64,000 bases of DNA, from contig CM072874.1 of the NCBI GenBank assembly GCA_036937835.1, positions 11,236,001 through 11,300,000 on the forward strand. Direction: 5' to 3'. Under the pieces are notes generated by a model. The model had not been told where the DNA came from and searched no databases. It saw nothing but the letters and a program-made list of their open reading frames with translations. Of this stretch, positions 1-14,500 are shown in pieces (the stretch's first letter is position 1; every line of letters starts with the position of its first letter). The translations under genes and the position numbers were made by a program. The stretch is from Pampus argenteus. Its lineage: Eukaryota > Chordata > Actinopteri > Scombriformes > Stromateidae.

Positions 1-2529
1 CTGACCTAGAGAAAAAAGGGGTTTTCAGGCTTGATGATATCTCAGAGGGGAAGATATCATATAGTCACGGTGGGGAGGAGACGATCAGTGATGAATTTCA
101 GCTGGATGTCAGTGATGGGATTCATGTTGTAACTGTGACGGTCAAAGTCAATGTAAAGCCTGTCGATGATGAAACTCCAACTGTCAGTCTGCCTGCGGGA
201 ACAATCGGGTCTCATATGGATGTGCTGGAAAACGGAGCCACGGAAATCACAACTAATGTCATCCAAGGCCACGATGATGACACAGATGACCTCCAGCTGA
301 CTTTTATTGTAGAAGATCCGCCAGTTATGGGTGAAATCTTAGTTAAAGGAGTGCCTGCCACTAGGTTTACACAGGCTGATATCATTAATGGTGTGATTGT
401 GTATGCACATACTGGTGGTGAGATAGGTCTCACCTCTCAGCAGGACGGTTTCAATTTGACACTGACAGACATGTCTGACGATTGGACAGTAGGTGGCAAT
501 AAGGTCAACGGAGTCCACGTTCGAATCACTATCCTTCCCGTTGACAACCAGGCCCCCGAGGTCGGAGTTGGGATTCAATTCAGTGTCATCGAAGGGGAGA
601 AATACGCCATCGGCCCTCAGCACTTGAATGCCGACGATAATGACACTCCAACGGATGATATCCTTTGCACCATCATCGTCCAACCCTCCGCTGGCTATGT
701 GGAAAATATATCACCTGCGCCAGGCTCAGAAAAGTCCAGGTCAGGCACAGCTATCAGTGCTTTTACCATCAGAGACATCAGGGAGGGAAATATCCACTAT
801 GTGCAGAGTATTCACAAAGGGGTCGAGCCAGTGGAGGATAGGTTCACATTTAGGTGCTCCGATGGCATAAATTTCTCAGAGAACCATTTCTTTCCAATTG
901 TTATCATCCCTATAAATGATGAAAAGCCAGAGATTTATTTGAGGGAGATAGTCGTGATGGAGGGGATGAATATTGTCATTGACACTCCGATTCTCAACGG
1001 GGCTGATGCTGATATCCCACCTGAAGAGTTGATGTTTATCATTTCCAAACCTCCCAAACACGGTGCCATTTTAAACCAGCTATCCACAGGATCTGTTTTG
1101 GTGACTAATTTCACTTTAGAGCAGATTAGAGAGGCATCCAGTATTATTTATGAGCATGATGATTCAGAGACAACAGAGGACAGCTTTGATGTCACTCTGA
1201 CTGATGGAAAGTACTCTGTGCAGAAAACAGCCATGGTTATGATCATTGCTGTTGATGACGAGACCCCCAGAATGCTAATCAATGACGGCCTGGAGGTGGA
1301 AATTGGAGAGACAAAAGAAATCAACAACAAAATGCTCAAAGCAACAGATTTAGATTCAGATGATAGTACACTCACATATATTATCCGGTTCGGGCCCGGT
1401 CAGGGTCTCCTGCAGAGAAAAACCTCCTCGGGGTCTCTGGAAAACATCACACTAGGCATAAATTTTACACAAGCTGAAATCGATGCAGGGCTTATACTTT
1501 ACACACACAATGGACAGGAGGGCATCCGAGACTTGGTCAAATTTGATGTCACAGATGGAATTAACTCACTAATTGATCGTTACTTCTACATTACTGTGGG
1601 CAGTATTGACATGGTCTTCCCTGATGTGGTCAGTAAAGGCGTGTCTCTGAAAGAAGGTGGCCGTGTGACTTTGACCACAGATCTTCTCAGCACCACCGAC
1701 CTCAACAGCCCCGATGAGAACTTGGTCTTCACTGTCACAAGGGCCCCTGTTAGGGGCCACTTGGAGTGCACGGATATTCCTGGCATGCCCATTGTGTCTT
1801 TTACTCAACTCCAACTTGCTGGAAGTAAGATCTACTACATCCACACCTCAGATGATGAACTGAAAATGGACAGCTTTGAGTTTGAAGTTACCGACGGCTA
1901 CAATCCAATTTTCAGAACATTCAGAATCTCTATTGTGGACGTTGACAATAAGAAACCTGTTGTGACTGTAAATGGTCTGATTGTCACAGAAGGACACAAT
2001 AAACTGATTACGCCATTTGAGCTCACTGCTGAGGACCAGGACACACCTGAGAAACTGCTGAAATTCACCGTCACCCAGCTGCCTGTTCATGGTAAACTCC
2101 TTTACAACCAGTCCAGGCCTGTCACCAGCTTCACCAAACAAGACCTCAATGAAAACCTCATCAGCTACAAACACGACGGAACTGAATCATCAGAGGACTC
2201 CTTCTCATTTACCGTCACTGATGGCACACACACAGAGTTTTATGTTTTCCCCGACACTGTTTACGAGACTCGGCGCCCTCAAACCATGAAGATCACCATA
2301 GTGGCAATTGACAATGGTGTACCCCAGATTGTAGTGAATAAGGGTGCCCCCACTTTGAAGATTTTGTCCACAGGTCACTTGGGATTCCCAATCAGCTCCA
2401 AAGTGCTGAGGGCAGAGGACAGAGACAGCAGCCCGGCCTCCCTGGTGTTCCACATCACTACTCAGCCCAAACATGGTTACATCGTTAACCTGGGACAAGG
2501 AAACAACTCCATCAACACATTTAGTCAAG
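1..2529 (+). CDS. frem2: frem2 giant exon (5' partial): CSPG repeats
   Basis: The exon is open from the window start, with codons beginning at base 3, to donor GTAAGC at 2530. It ends in phase 1. It encodes the end of one CSPG repeat, six whole repeats starting near 177, 552, 924, 1263, 1617 and 1953, and most of an eighth from 2319. Each repeat is about 110-120 residues. Repeats carry the family pattern: a V-x-EG strand near the start, acidic D-x-D-T/S-P patches, LxFxI strands, a Y-x-H-D/N-G motif and FxVTDG near the end. If the family's twelve repeats are kept, these are repeats 5 to 12. Confidence 0.97.
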
Positions 2530-3789
2530 GTAAGCCCTAACTAAAGCATTATATTTGCAATAATATTGCTTAAGGATGGCACAATAAACTGTTGAGTGAT
2601 GGTGGACAGAAAAAAACAGTAAATTTACCTGAAATGTTATTTCACTCTATAATATAACAACAAAAGAAATACACATTATTATTAGTATGCAAAATGACAA
2701 CGTGTAGTGTCAATCTGTAAAAAAAAATCTTTCTCCCCACTCCAACATCTTTTAAATTAAAAAAAAAAAAAGTGTCATCACTGTGCTTATTTGGTAAATG
2801 TAGTTACAGTCGTCATTTTTCAAATAATTATTATCCGCTTATATTCAATGTGACACTTTTTAACTTCAGAAAGTTAGAGAATGTTAAAGTTAAAAAATTC
2901 TTGCAAATCTGTAAGTTTTGATTAATTTTTCACACAGCCTTACCGACGATTTTAATTTATGGAGTAATAATTATTCAAATGTGTGACAAGTGCTGGCTTG
3001 GGATTTTCAATAGTTAATTTGTGGGCCTGATTTAGACATGCCTTGCTCATCAAATCATAATTAGTAGACCAAAGTAGAGTCTGATGTTTCACGCAAATGT
3101 CTTGTAGACGGTTAGAAATGAATAATTTATTATTCTGCATCTCCCGGGGGAAATGTTCACATCTGATGTTCTCTACAGTGGCTTGTTAAATGAAGCAGGA
3201 CAGAAGTAGATGATCATGTGAAAAGGTCAGTGTAGACCTTTTACTGACAGAACGGCATTTTGAGCTGCAGCTCATTCTGATGTTTGACCAGATCAGTTCA
3301 ATTAGAGGGAATTTATTGTAGTTTGTGCATCTTAAAAATGAAACGAAATACATGTAAATAAATTTGTAAATATGTATGTGTCTGTTTGTTGATATTGCAG
3401 ACATAATCAGGGCAACAATTCTGCTGATTGAGGTCTAAAGCGATGCAATCAATGCAGTATTTCATATCAGGCTGAAGCAATTGTACAAACAAGGTAGAAA
3501 ATTCACCTGCTCGTGCCATCACTCTGCACACGCACCGACAGGGGCTAAAAACAGAGGGTGAAAAAGAGCTCATCAACTTGCAGGCGACGGTTACGTCTGA
3601 TAAAATACAAATATTGTGTGGCTACGATCAGTGAAAGAAAAGTGCACATGAGTGCAGTGAAAAAGAGAACCGAGGGGGCAGAAAGAGCAAGTAGAGTGGA
3701 AGAGTGCAAAGTAGGTAGGTGAAGTGGGGGTCGGGAGGGTAAGGAGGTGTAGGTTGCATCAGAGAAATAAAGAATGAGTAAAGTTGCAT

Positions 3790-3820
<31 letters not shown>

Positions 3821-6800
3821 GGAGTAATCAGGCTTGTCAGAAGAATCAGTCAGGTGAAAGAGACAATCCCTTGCTCTTTATTTACCCATCCTATTTCCAG
3901 GGCACATCTCATGAGACATTCTCTTTAAATATTTGATGAACAGTGTGCCCCTGATTCACAGTGTTGACTTTATATTCGCGAGGTCCTCAAGTTCAAGGCT
4001 GCGCCACAATACTCCAAACATCCTCCTCCCGCTGTCTCTCCTACACGTTCAATACTCACTGGGAATGAAGTCGTTCAAAAATAGAACAAAAATCTATTTA
4101 GAATATGTAATTGTTAAATGGAAAATTGTAAGACGTTTTTCTCCAAGCCTTCATGTGAAACGGGAAGAAGGAGAGGAAGCATTGACAGGAAGCCACCTAA
4201 GAGGTTTAAGATGGGTCCCAGCCAGGAGTCAGGGGTTTATACTTTTATGAACCTCCTTCCTCTAACATCTATTATTGAGGGAGGTGGTTCGCAGGGGCCA
4301 AGTGCTTTCACAGTCTTGATGATTTTTCTCCACTGTAATAGACGTTTCTGTAGAAATGGTGGAAAAAAAAAAAAAATGCAGACTGAGCCCTGTAATTCAG
4401 AGATGTTAGCAAAACAGCTGTGGAAGTGTAGGTGCCCTTCTGCAATCCTGTTTTTAACATTCTTAGTCTCGTCTGTCATTAAAAGATCCACTGTCACCTG
4501 GTTTTCAGAAGTGTTGACACAGAGCTGGCAGGTTCGGGATTTTAAACATTTTCTTTTTGATTTAGCCCGAGCTGTCTCAGATTTTTTCGTTGCGGCCTTA
4601 TCGTCCTGGATTACGGATGCATGACTTTCAGAATGATTATTCTGGTAGAAAATTGTTCATGCTGAGTGCTGATAAGAAACTGAATCAGTGTGATGTTAGA
4701 GACCCGCTGTTACTATAGCTGATATGGTGCTGAAGCGGGACAGCTACCATATTTGAACAATTATTTGAGTGTTTGAACAAGCCATAAAGCCACAATTACA
4801 ATTTCAAAGTCCGAGGCTATTTCTGTTGCCAGCGTGAAACTTTTCATTAAGTTTTATGTAAATCTTAGAATGCAAATTGTATCATAAATATGTTTTTGTC
4901 AAGGGCATATCTCTTCAAATTACTATTTATTATCTAGCTAGCATCTTGCTTTAAGTGAAAGACCTCATTTGCTTTCTGCCATTAATTATATCAAATATTG
5001 CTGTTTGCTTGTCAACTTGATTTTCTTTTTTTCTTTTTTTCTTTCTTTGTTTTTGAAGTGGGATTTTTTTTGTGTGTGTCTGTTTTCGACACACCAAAAG
5101 TTAAACTAAACTATAGTTCCTCTGCTGTTACAGCTGACATTGATGACCTGAACATCTGCTATGTGTTGTGGAATAAAGAAAACGCTACATCTGATCTCTT
5201 CCACTTCTCCGTTGAGGATAACGGTAAGATAGCATCTTTCTATCTGTATATTTACATTTAGATTTTAGCCATGTTTTGTCTTTATGCAAATAGACTTTAC
5301 ACTGATTGAGCAGAAAGGGTCCTGAATGCGTTGCCAAATAGATAGATAGATACAAGTGAAGATCAAACCTGCCATTTTTGGTTGTGGATTGGTCTCTCTA
5401 ACCTTTAGACCGGTTTCTCATTTCCTCTTCTCTCTGGGTTTCTGGGTACATACACTAGTTGTTAGCGTTCAGAGAATAACTCATTATTCAGAACCCACAG
5501 CTCATGATTGGGATAGAAACCACTCAAATCAAGCATCGTGTTCCACTGTGAGTTAGATTTTGTAAGTTGTTCCTGGCAGATTTAACAAACAGTTCAGTGA
5601 AGCATATATTTGTTATACATTATTTTCATTCTGTGTCATTGGGCTAAATGGAAGCCTTCTATCTGTCAGCTTCAGATGCATCAGGTGACGCTGAGGTGAT
5701 GCTCGCACTGATTTCCTTTGTGACTTCAAGTGATCTGCCATTCAGAGCCGGTGCAATTTGAGAAAAGGCCAACAGAGGCCTTCTGCCTGTAACTATACAC
5801 TACAAATTATACAGCTTCATATTAGCATACTGGTGAGCTGATAAGGCTTCCGTGGTAATGAGACTACTTATAATTTGTGATTATGACTGCAGAATATGTC
5901 AGCACAGTATGACAGTATTACTGTATATTCTGGCTTTATCTGTCAGCATAGAGAAGGACACTTGATCAACATGTACTAATAATATAAGCTACGTAATAGA
6001 AAAATAATAGCTGTATTATAACTAATTCAACACCTATATGTGCACTTGAAATGTGTAAAAAACCAGCAGCCTAATCAAGCAATCAGGTACTGGGACATTT
6101 CTGAGAGTGAAGTACCGTAGCACTTTAGAGATAGTTGCATTTGTCCAACAAGCTCAATCAAAAAGTAGTAATACTGAACCGAAATGATCTTTAATGACGT
6201 AACAACATTTACTAAGGCTTAAGTGTTTGAAGTGTAATGATCACAGAGCCACTCCCAATCCGTACTTGAGATGTCGTAAAACTGTTGGAATATATTTTAT
6301 GGGTTTATATTCATTATATTTATATGGGTTGGTATTGGTTTCTGCTCTTTTTTTCCTCTCTTATTTTGTCACTGAGACACATGATACAGGTTCATTAAAA
6401 TTTCTCAACTCCACCACAGCCTTACTATACTTGCGCGTACGTACGGCCACAGTTTTGTAAATTATGTGAAGAATACTAAATCCAGCAGGATGTCTGATCA
6501 CATTTATTATACAGAACCCCACCAGTGTTTTGTGCTTAAATGTACAGTAAAGGAGGTGCACTTGTCTTATTATAGCACACAGTTTATGCCGCATTAAAAA
6601 CCAAAGCACTCACAGAACAGTTGGTGTATATCCTTGTAATCTTCCCATCTTAGTGGTATTTGAATTTGATGAGTTGGTAGAGAAATTTTCATATTCACAT
6701 TCAGAAACGTCAAGTGTTAATTTAAACCCCAGTGTTCAGATCATGGGTGAGTGTATTTGGATATACAAGAATCGTACAGTCGTGTTTAGATGATGACTTT

Positions 6801-9800
6801 TTGTCCTCCAGTTTTACACTACTGCTTGTTTTGAACACAAACATCCAAAATTATTATATTAATTATATATTCTCTTCACATTACACTAGAAGCAAACCAC
6901 TCTATTTCACACTTTTTTATCTAAAAACATAAACTAATGGTTTTGTGAATTAATCCTACATCCATTTTTCAAAGGTGTTTTTCATTGTGTAGTACTAAGT
7001 GCACTTGGAAGAAAATGCTAATGGACATGAAAGGAGAAACATTGACTAATCGATTGACCATGCTTCTGAAAAGTTCCTTTTTTGAAAATACTTTTTTATT
7101 CTTTTTCTCTGCTCTTGGCTCTCTGGCTTAAAAAAAAAAAATAGACCCAATGCTTCTGTACTTAAAATACAGGCATTTATGTTATCAGTCCTTATGTTTA
7201 ATGGATCCACTTGGGCTTCTCCCCTCGGAGGAGAGTGGGTATTACAGCAAACTGATTCCGGACAAGGAATTGTAAAATTGTAAAACAAGAGCAAACATAT
7301 TAACAAGAGTTAATTAACATTGTTGTTGCATGACTGTGAATTTCAGCAGCAGGTACAACACAGTGTGGAACATCCTTCTCACCGGTTTCTCCCCAAAAGT
7401 CGTTAAATTCAACTCAAGCCTATTATTTTACAGGAAGTGAGCATTATGTTCTTGTAACACAGGAATGTACATGTATATATATATATATGGGTCCACCTTT
7501 ATGCATGATGTGTAAAAACACTCATCAACATCTGCTATGGTACACACTCACGCAAGCAATCCTACACATGCATGCACAGCAGCACACAGAGGGGTAGCCG
7601 TAGGGTATGGGGCGGTCGGGCCTCCAGCACAAAGAGGTGTTTGATATTTAAGAGCCCAGGCAGCATTGTGGGTAATGAGAGCCTTGGGTGTCTGAGTTGG
7701 GCAGTGCTCCGAGGCAGCCACTGGTAATTACATGACCCTATTATAGGCCCATCTACAGGGGAGTAGTGGCAGGAAGCACCTTCTGTCACAGGTTAAGACC
7801 AGGTGGGATCACTATAGTTAACTGTAGAGGGCTGAAACGCGCCTTGTTTCCCAGGCTCCTCTTTGGCTGTGGTAGGTTCAGACGGTTATGGTGGAATAGC
7901 ATAAAATGACAGTGAAGCAAATTTGAAACATGATTCTTGAAAAACTGACTTGCAACTAATAATTATTTTAATGTTTTGATCAATCAGCCAATTACTTTCA
8001 TGATTAATCTACTATTTATTTGGTCTGTAAAATGACCATCAGTTTCCTGAAGCCCACAGTGTATAATTTTATCATCACACAAACATACAAAACAACTAAA
8101 GAAAATCATTAATAGACCTTAATTGTTTCAGTTTTATTGATGAAATCGGTTTACTAAAAGACATATTTTGTCATTTGACCTGATTATTGTAATCATTTGT
8201 AATAAGGTAACACGTTTTATACATTCCCACACTTTTCTCAGCGTGCTTAACATTATACCTGCTGAATAAGACCAGTTGTGTCCCGACGTCTCTCCTCATC
8301 CTTTTCTCTGAATGTTTCTCCCTTCGCTGCAAACAGGATTGATTGTTACAATAGAATCCTTTCATCCTATCCACACACCCCCTCCCCTCACTCGCGAGCA
8401 GCCCCCGACATACCACTCCTTTATCTAGAGTTTCAGCGATATATATCCCCTTAAAACACCCCCTGCAGCTTCTATATCCCTGTTTCATCCTCATTTCACT
8501 GCACACAATACACATGGTTCATGGTCTTCACAAGTCTCTCTTGAATATAACAAAATACTTTGTGTGCCACTTTTTCCCTTGTTAGCGTTGGAAGACTACA
8601 GTAATTATCAACACTGACTGTACTACAAGGGCACCAGTTCTTTATCATCAGCCTTGTTTGTGCATGTGTGATTGGGGGGTGGATCTGTGTCTTCAAAACG
8701 CCGTTTTTTTTCATAAAAGCAGTCACTCAACATTTCAGATGAAATGACCTTGTCTGATTGCCCTCGTCTCTGTTAAGTAAGTGTTGCAAATTATTTATGT
8801 ACATACAGATTTGTTCAAATGGATGAAAGGAATCAGTCTCTGAAAAAAATAAAAAATAAAGGCGTCAATGTAAACTGCTACTCTAATGACTTTTAAGATC
8901 TGACATTAACATATTAGATTAACATAGATAAATATATGAATTCAATCATGAACATACTGAATGTCAATAGGATCTTTTTTTTCAGATTTCTTGGAATGTC
9001 TTGAAGTGAAATAGTTGAAACACATCGATTAACACTTGACAGAACCTAAAAGCAAAACACTGTCAGTCTTAAACTGGCTATCACTGTGGCCTCAAATGGA
9101 GCAGGTTAATCCATTAAACTTGTTTAAATTACTTTTTTTTTTGGTTAACCTGTCATTTACTGATCAGGGAAGAATTTTAAGATAATACATCATCGTGTAG
9201 CTTAGACTGACACACGCACACGTCCCCTGGCTTTAGAAGAGGATTCTCTTCATCTGTCTGCATTCAGGAATTTACTGTCACTCACTTCTCCCAAGGCCCA
9301 ACTCTCCTATCTTTATCCTCTTCATCTCTCCCTTCTCACACTGTCAGTCTTTCTGGATGTGTTTTATTCATTTCTCTTTTTTTTTTTCTTCACTCAGCAT
9401 CTGCGTTCTGCCTCATGCCTTTCGCTCTTTAGTGCTATTTTTGTCTGCCTCTCAGTCTATCAATGTCCTCCTTTTCCCGTCAAGGTACAGTCGTAATGTT
9501 TTGCCCCCTTGTCTGACAGAGTTTAATCTCAAAGTAAGTTGTGGTCTATTGTGTGAGTGTCTCAGGTGTCAGGATTTGGTTTCACTGGCGTACCCTTGCT
9601 GTCTTTTACTGCTGTCTGTCCCCGCCTGCCGTGTTTGTCTGTCAGTGTTGGTGTTGATGGATCTCTCTGTTGTCGGATTACAGCACATTCGGCAGTCACG
9701 AATGTCATTCGCAGTGATCTGCATATTCAGATGTGAGCATTAGACTTGTTGAGAGATGTTATTTTTCATCATGTTAATCATCACTGATTCTACATTTCTC

Positions 9801-11480
9801 TTTGCTTGACAACTGATGCGTCACATGTAAACACATAAATATGACCAGACACCCTCTAATCTCAAGAATAAACAAAAAACTGAATCTTTTTCACCAATTT
9901 ATTTTGCCACTTGTGACTTAAGGTTTTGACTATCTGAATACATAGTTCCCAATTATTATTATTTTTGCCTTCCTGTTACCTTTTCTTCACATCACTACTT
10001 TATTTACTTTTTTTTATTTATTTAGATTAAGCTTTTTCTCCATCTAATTTTCACCCTGTCCTTCCTTTTTAGATGGCGTGCAGTACATAACTACTTATAC
10101 CACTTCTCCTAATATGACTGTATAAATGTGGAAATTACAGCTCATATTAAAAAATGAATTCTCTTACTTTGTTTTCCTCCGTCTTTGCATGTGCTATCCT
10201 TAACATCTCTGTTTCCTGCTATTTCATTATTAATGGATCTTAATGGATCTTAATGGATTTTTCATATAAACACCACAACATAAACATGATACTTCATTTG
10301 CATTTTTCTGTCCACATTACAATATGAAAGCAGCCAGCACTGGAGAGATGTTATGAACTTGCTTTATTATTCGTACTTTGAAATCCTCTAATAAAAACCA
10401 TATATCTAAAAGTAAACAGGAAAAAAAAAAGAAAAGCCATTGACGTAAAAAAAATAAACTTTTCTGGCAAAATAAAATTTTGTTTTATGTAGTTAGAAGA
10501 GATAATGGAGGGAAATTAGAGCAGGGAGAAAAGTGGGAAGGAGAAACCAGAGATTTCAGCAGCTAGTTTATCAGACACAGTTTGCTCTTAGGAGTGCCAG
10601 AAAGCATCGTGAGATACATTAAATCCAATCCTCTGGTAAATATTATATTGGTGGCATGGGGAGACTTGGGCTGAAGCTGGAGTGATGGGCATGCTGGGGT
10701 TCTGCCTCTATGATGAGCACAAAGGAATCCTGCAGGAGAACAAATGCTTTTAGGTGTTACACACACGCTTACACACACACGCTTGCACAACTGTACAACA
10801 ATGACAATTTCTTTGTCCCTGAGCCTTTTCCCTTTACGCTTTAAGCAATGCCCAGGGTCATATATCTTCAGGGTCTTTTCAGACATAAGTGAAAAATCTC
10901 ATGGTTATTAAGTTTATCACAAGAACTTCAAAGCAATGTTCAATTCAAAGTTGACCCAGATGTCACTCGTTTAAGGTTTCATGTGCAAGATCGCTTAAGG
11001 TGTTTCTGCACCACAGTCATGCCTGATGGCAATTCAATATCGGAAGGAAACAATGTGTTATTCTGTTGCACGCAACGTTATTGTCGGTGGGGGACGTAAT
11101 GTATGCGCACTTTACTTCCTCTGTTGCCCACAGGCACACTTAGGCAAACACATGTAGTCACATTCACTGTATATAATACTCTAGGTTATATACAGCATCA
11201 CTAGATTTGTCCTTGCATTTGGTTTGGTTTGAAATCCTGTGAGATGATTGATCAAACACAGTGACTACTGGATGTAATTACCTATACATGTGTAAAGCAG
11301 CAGTCCAGACAGTCAAAATGTACTTGATCCTGGTAAATTAACAACAAATAATTCTTACAAACATCATGGACACCGCCTATATCCATCCTATACCATACCT
11401 TAGGAGATATCCACAATCACGCTGATTGTCTTGGGCAAAGTTTAGATATAGTTGGACAACACACACACACACACACACAG

Positions 11481-11525
<45 letters not shown>

Positions 11526-14500
11526 TGCTAAAAGACCTGTAAAATTTCTAAGTTATTTCTGGATTGTTTTCCATGATGCGAGAGATCATCGGGTTTGTTG
11601 CCTGAAAATAGCTGTTTGGTTGCCAGTTGCACTGGGATCTGGGACTCGTATACAAAAGAGTACAGAAGGCAGTTAGAGACGTTGTGGTGAGGGAAAGGGC
11701 CGCACAGCCAGAAGCAGAATAGATGTACTGAGCAACAGACGGCTGTGAAAAATGCTGTGAATAATGTCCTTTGGGTGCGAAGTCTCAGACATGCGCGTGC
11801 ACACACACACACACACACAATTGAAACTTTTGAAAAAGTCAAATCATCCCTGATCTTTAAGTCTGAGATGTCATTAAAGTGGTTGTAATGGTGCATTTGG
11901 AGCACAAGGTGGTCTTGCTGGACTGTTATATGAGGGTCGTATGAATAACAGACAAAATAGTGCTAGTATTAGTAATCCTGATGTACTGATGTTTGTTGCC
12001 CTTATTCAACATTTCCTTTTCAGATCAATCCAATTGATTGATTACAAATTACAAAAAAAAATACTTGCTGCTCCATTCTGACTTAAACACTGATGTCTTG
12101 ACTTTACATAGGCTCAAAGTTTTATGACTTGTGGGCCGGCGTCAGTAGCATATTCAGAAACAAAGCAGACACTCAGGCCTAGGTGAAGGTCAGTAGTACT
12201 TGTTTTCATGTGCTTTTGAATGAATCATTGTACCTTTATGCGGTGTTTCTTTTTGGGGTCGAGGACCAGCCTCTAGAGAGTGAGAGATGATTGGAAAGAA
12301 AAGAAAGGCATGGCTTATTGTGAGATGAGAGCTTGCTATAAATGAATATCCTTTGTATGAAAAGACATTTTACTTAATAGGATATAGACGTGTCACTAAC
12401 TCAGTCTACATCTTATGTGATTTGTAATTGCACTGCAATTTTATAAAGTGTTAATGCTGTGTGCGTGAATTATTTTGTATAAATCAAGGCAGAAGAGCTC
12501 TGAAACAAGCTGATAAACATCATTGCCTTATAAAGTTTTTGTGGCTAACATCTTAGCAAACAATTACCTATCTACATCCGGCAGACAACATTAAGACTAA
12601 GGTTGTGACTGAACTGAACACATCTGCAACATCAGAAAACCAGCAGCTGGAAGCAACTTATGGTCACAATTCACTTGCTTAGTAAGGGCATCATATAACA
12701 GAAATATTCTCACTGTGCATTAAGGTTACACGCCTTTTGATTTCAACCCTTTGTGTTCATAAAATCGTCTTGTCTGACTAGACAGCTGTTAGTGATTATT
12801 CCATAAAGTAGATCCTTCGTCATAAGCCAGCATCAAAACAGAAGCATCAACATTTTTCTCTGCAGATAGCTCAGAGTGGGCTTTGAAATTTGCTGTACAG
12901 AAACAATAATCCCTAATTGGTTAAAAAAAAAAAAAAAAAAACTTGTGGTAAGTTTTTGTTAGTAAAGCCTTTAAAAAATGGTGTAAAGTGAATTAAGCTC
13001 TGTTGAGGATGATTTCAAAGCTGCTTTTTTCGTATGGTCAGCACATGTGAGAGGTCTTTTATCCTTACGGAGGAATGAGACAGTCTGAAGCCCACTGACT
13101 CAGATCCCTATTGTCCGTGCACTGCTCCTCAGCTCCAGAGGGAGGTCACACAAAAAGGCTGATACACGCACACAAACACACACACACACAGGATTTTAGG
13201 CAGCTTATGCTGCATTTACTATCAGGGAGCTGTAATGAAAGTCAAGGTTGCAGCAAAAGGAATTGAAGATTGTGTTGATTATGTATTTGCACCTGCTATG
13301 CTGATGCCTGAACTTGGCCTACAAGCTTTTGAAGGGATACATGAGCTCTGATTATATTAGCTATCTCCTGTAGCTATGTCTGCCAAGTCAAAAGGTGTTG
13401 AACTTTTCACCTCAGATGAGTTTTAGCACCATGTCAGAGCTTTATTCAAAAGGAATACTCCACAGATTTAGCATTGCACTCCTATAACACTGCAGGACTC
13501 ATGATGGACAATTTTTATTAAAAAAAAAAAAAAGAGGATAAATATCGATGCAGCAGAACCAGAGATATTTTATTAGTACATAACTCACAATGCAACAAAC
13601 ATTAGTTTGGTCAGAGATTCAGGTGTGTTATCTCAGTAGCTGTAAAAGCATCAAGCAGAATTAAGGAGCAGGCTACAGGGGTCTGGTAACCAATTATTTC
13701 CAAATACACCCCCCCAGATCTTTTACAATTTCAAACATGTTGTCTTCAACCAACCAACTAACAGCTGTGCTAAATCAGCAGCTGTCTCTGGAGCTACAGA
13801 AAACTTTATGCAACTTTTTTTTAGCACTCGCTGAGATCTATAAACCTAACATTCATGTTTAAAATCTGTGTAGTTCTTATAAACAGAATGCTAGCTGATC
13901 AGTAGCCTATGAGTATACTAGTTGTGGAGGTGGTGGGCAGCATCTCCACTATTTATGATGCCGTTTATGATACTTTATTGATCGAGATGGAAAGAGAAAT
14001 GCTTTTATTTTTATCTTTTATCAGACTGTCGGAGTGCAGGATTAGTCGCCGGTTTTCACGTGAATTTGTCTGAGCAACTTTACGGTCCCGCTGTCATTTA
14101 TGACACTTAATGATGGTAGACGTGAAGTGCTGTGCTGTGTGTGCTTTTAACAGCCTTACTGCCTCAGCTTTTAAGAGACGGAGCTTTAAAATCATCCTAA
14201 GTAGAGCTGAAATGAGAGAAATGAGATTTTGGTCTGACAGCCAACACAAAACATTTGCACTAACCCTCCTCCACCCCTTTATTTCCTTCTGACAGCTGAA
14301 ACACACACTAAGACATTTAGTTTAGTGTTCACAGGAATCCCACACATAGTTAGGTATTGTTCATCGCCACAAAAGCAGAAGAAAAAAAACTGTACTCCAC
14401 TACCTTTCACTTTTACAATGTTTTGTCATTTCCATTCATCATTGCAGAACCCCTGCAGTTGGTGGGTAAATTATATTTACACAAAGTAGCATCCTTCCTG

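Noticed and set aside
10563..10886. Open frame on the minus strand in frem2 intron 2
   Set aside because: No start context, no domain and no splice partners; composition is like that of the flanking intron.
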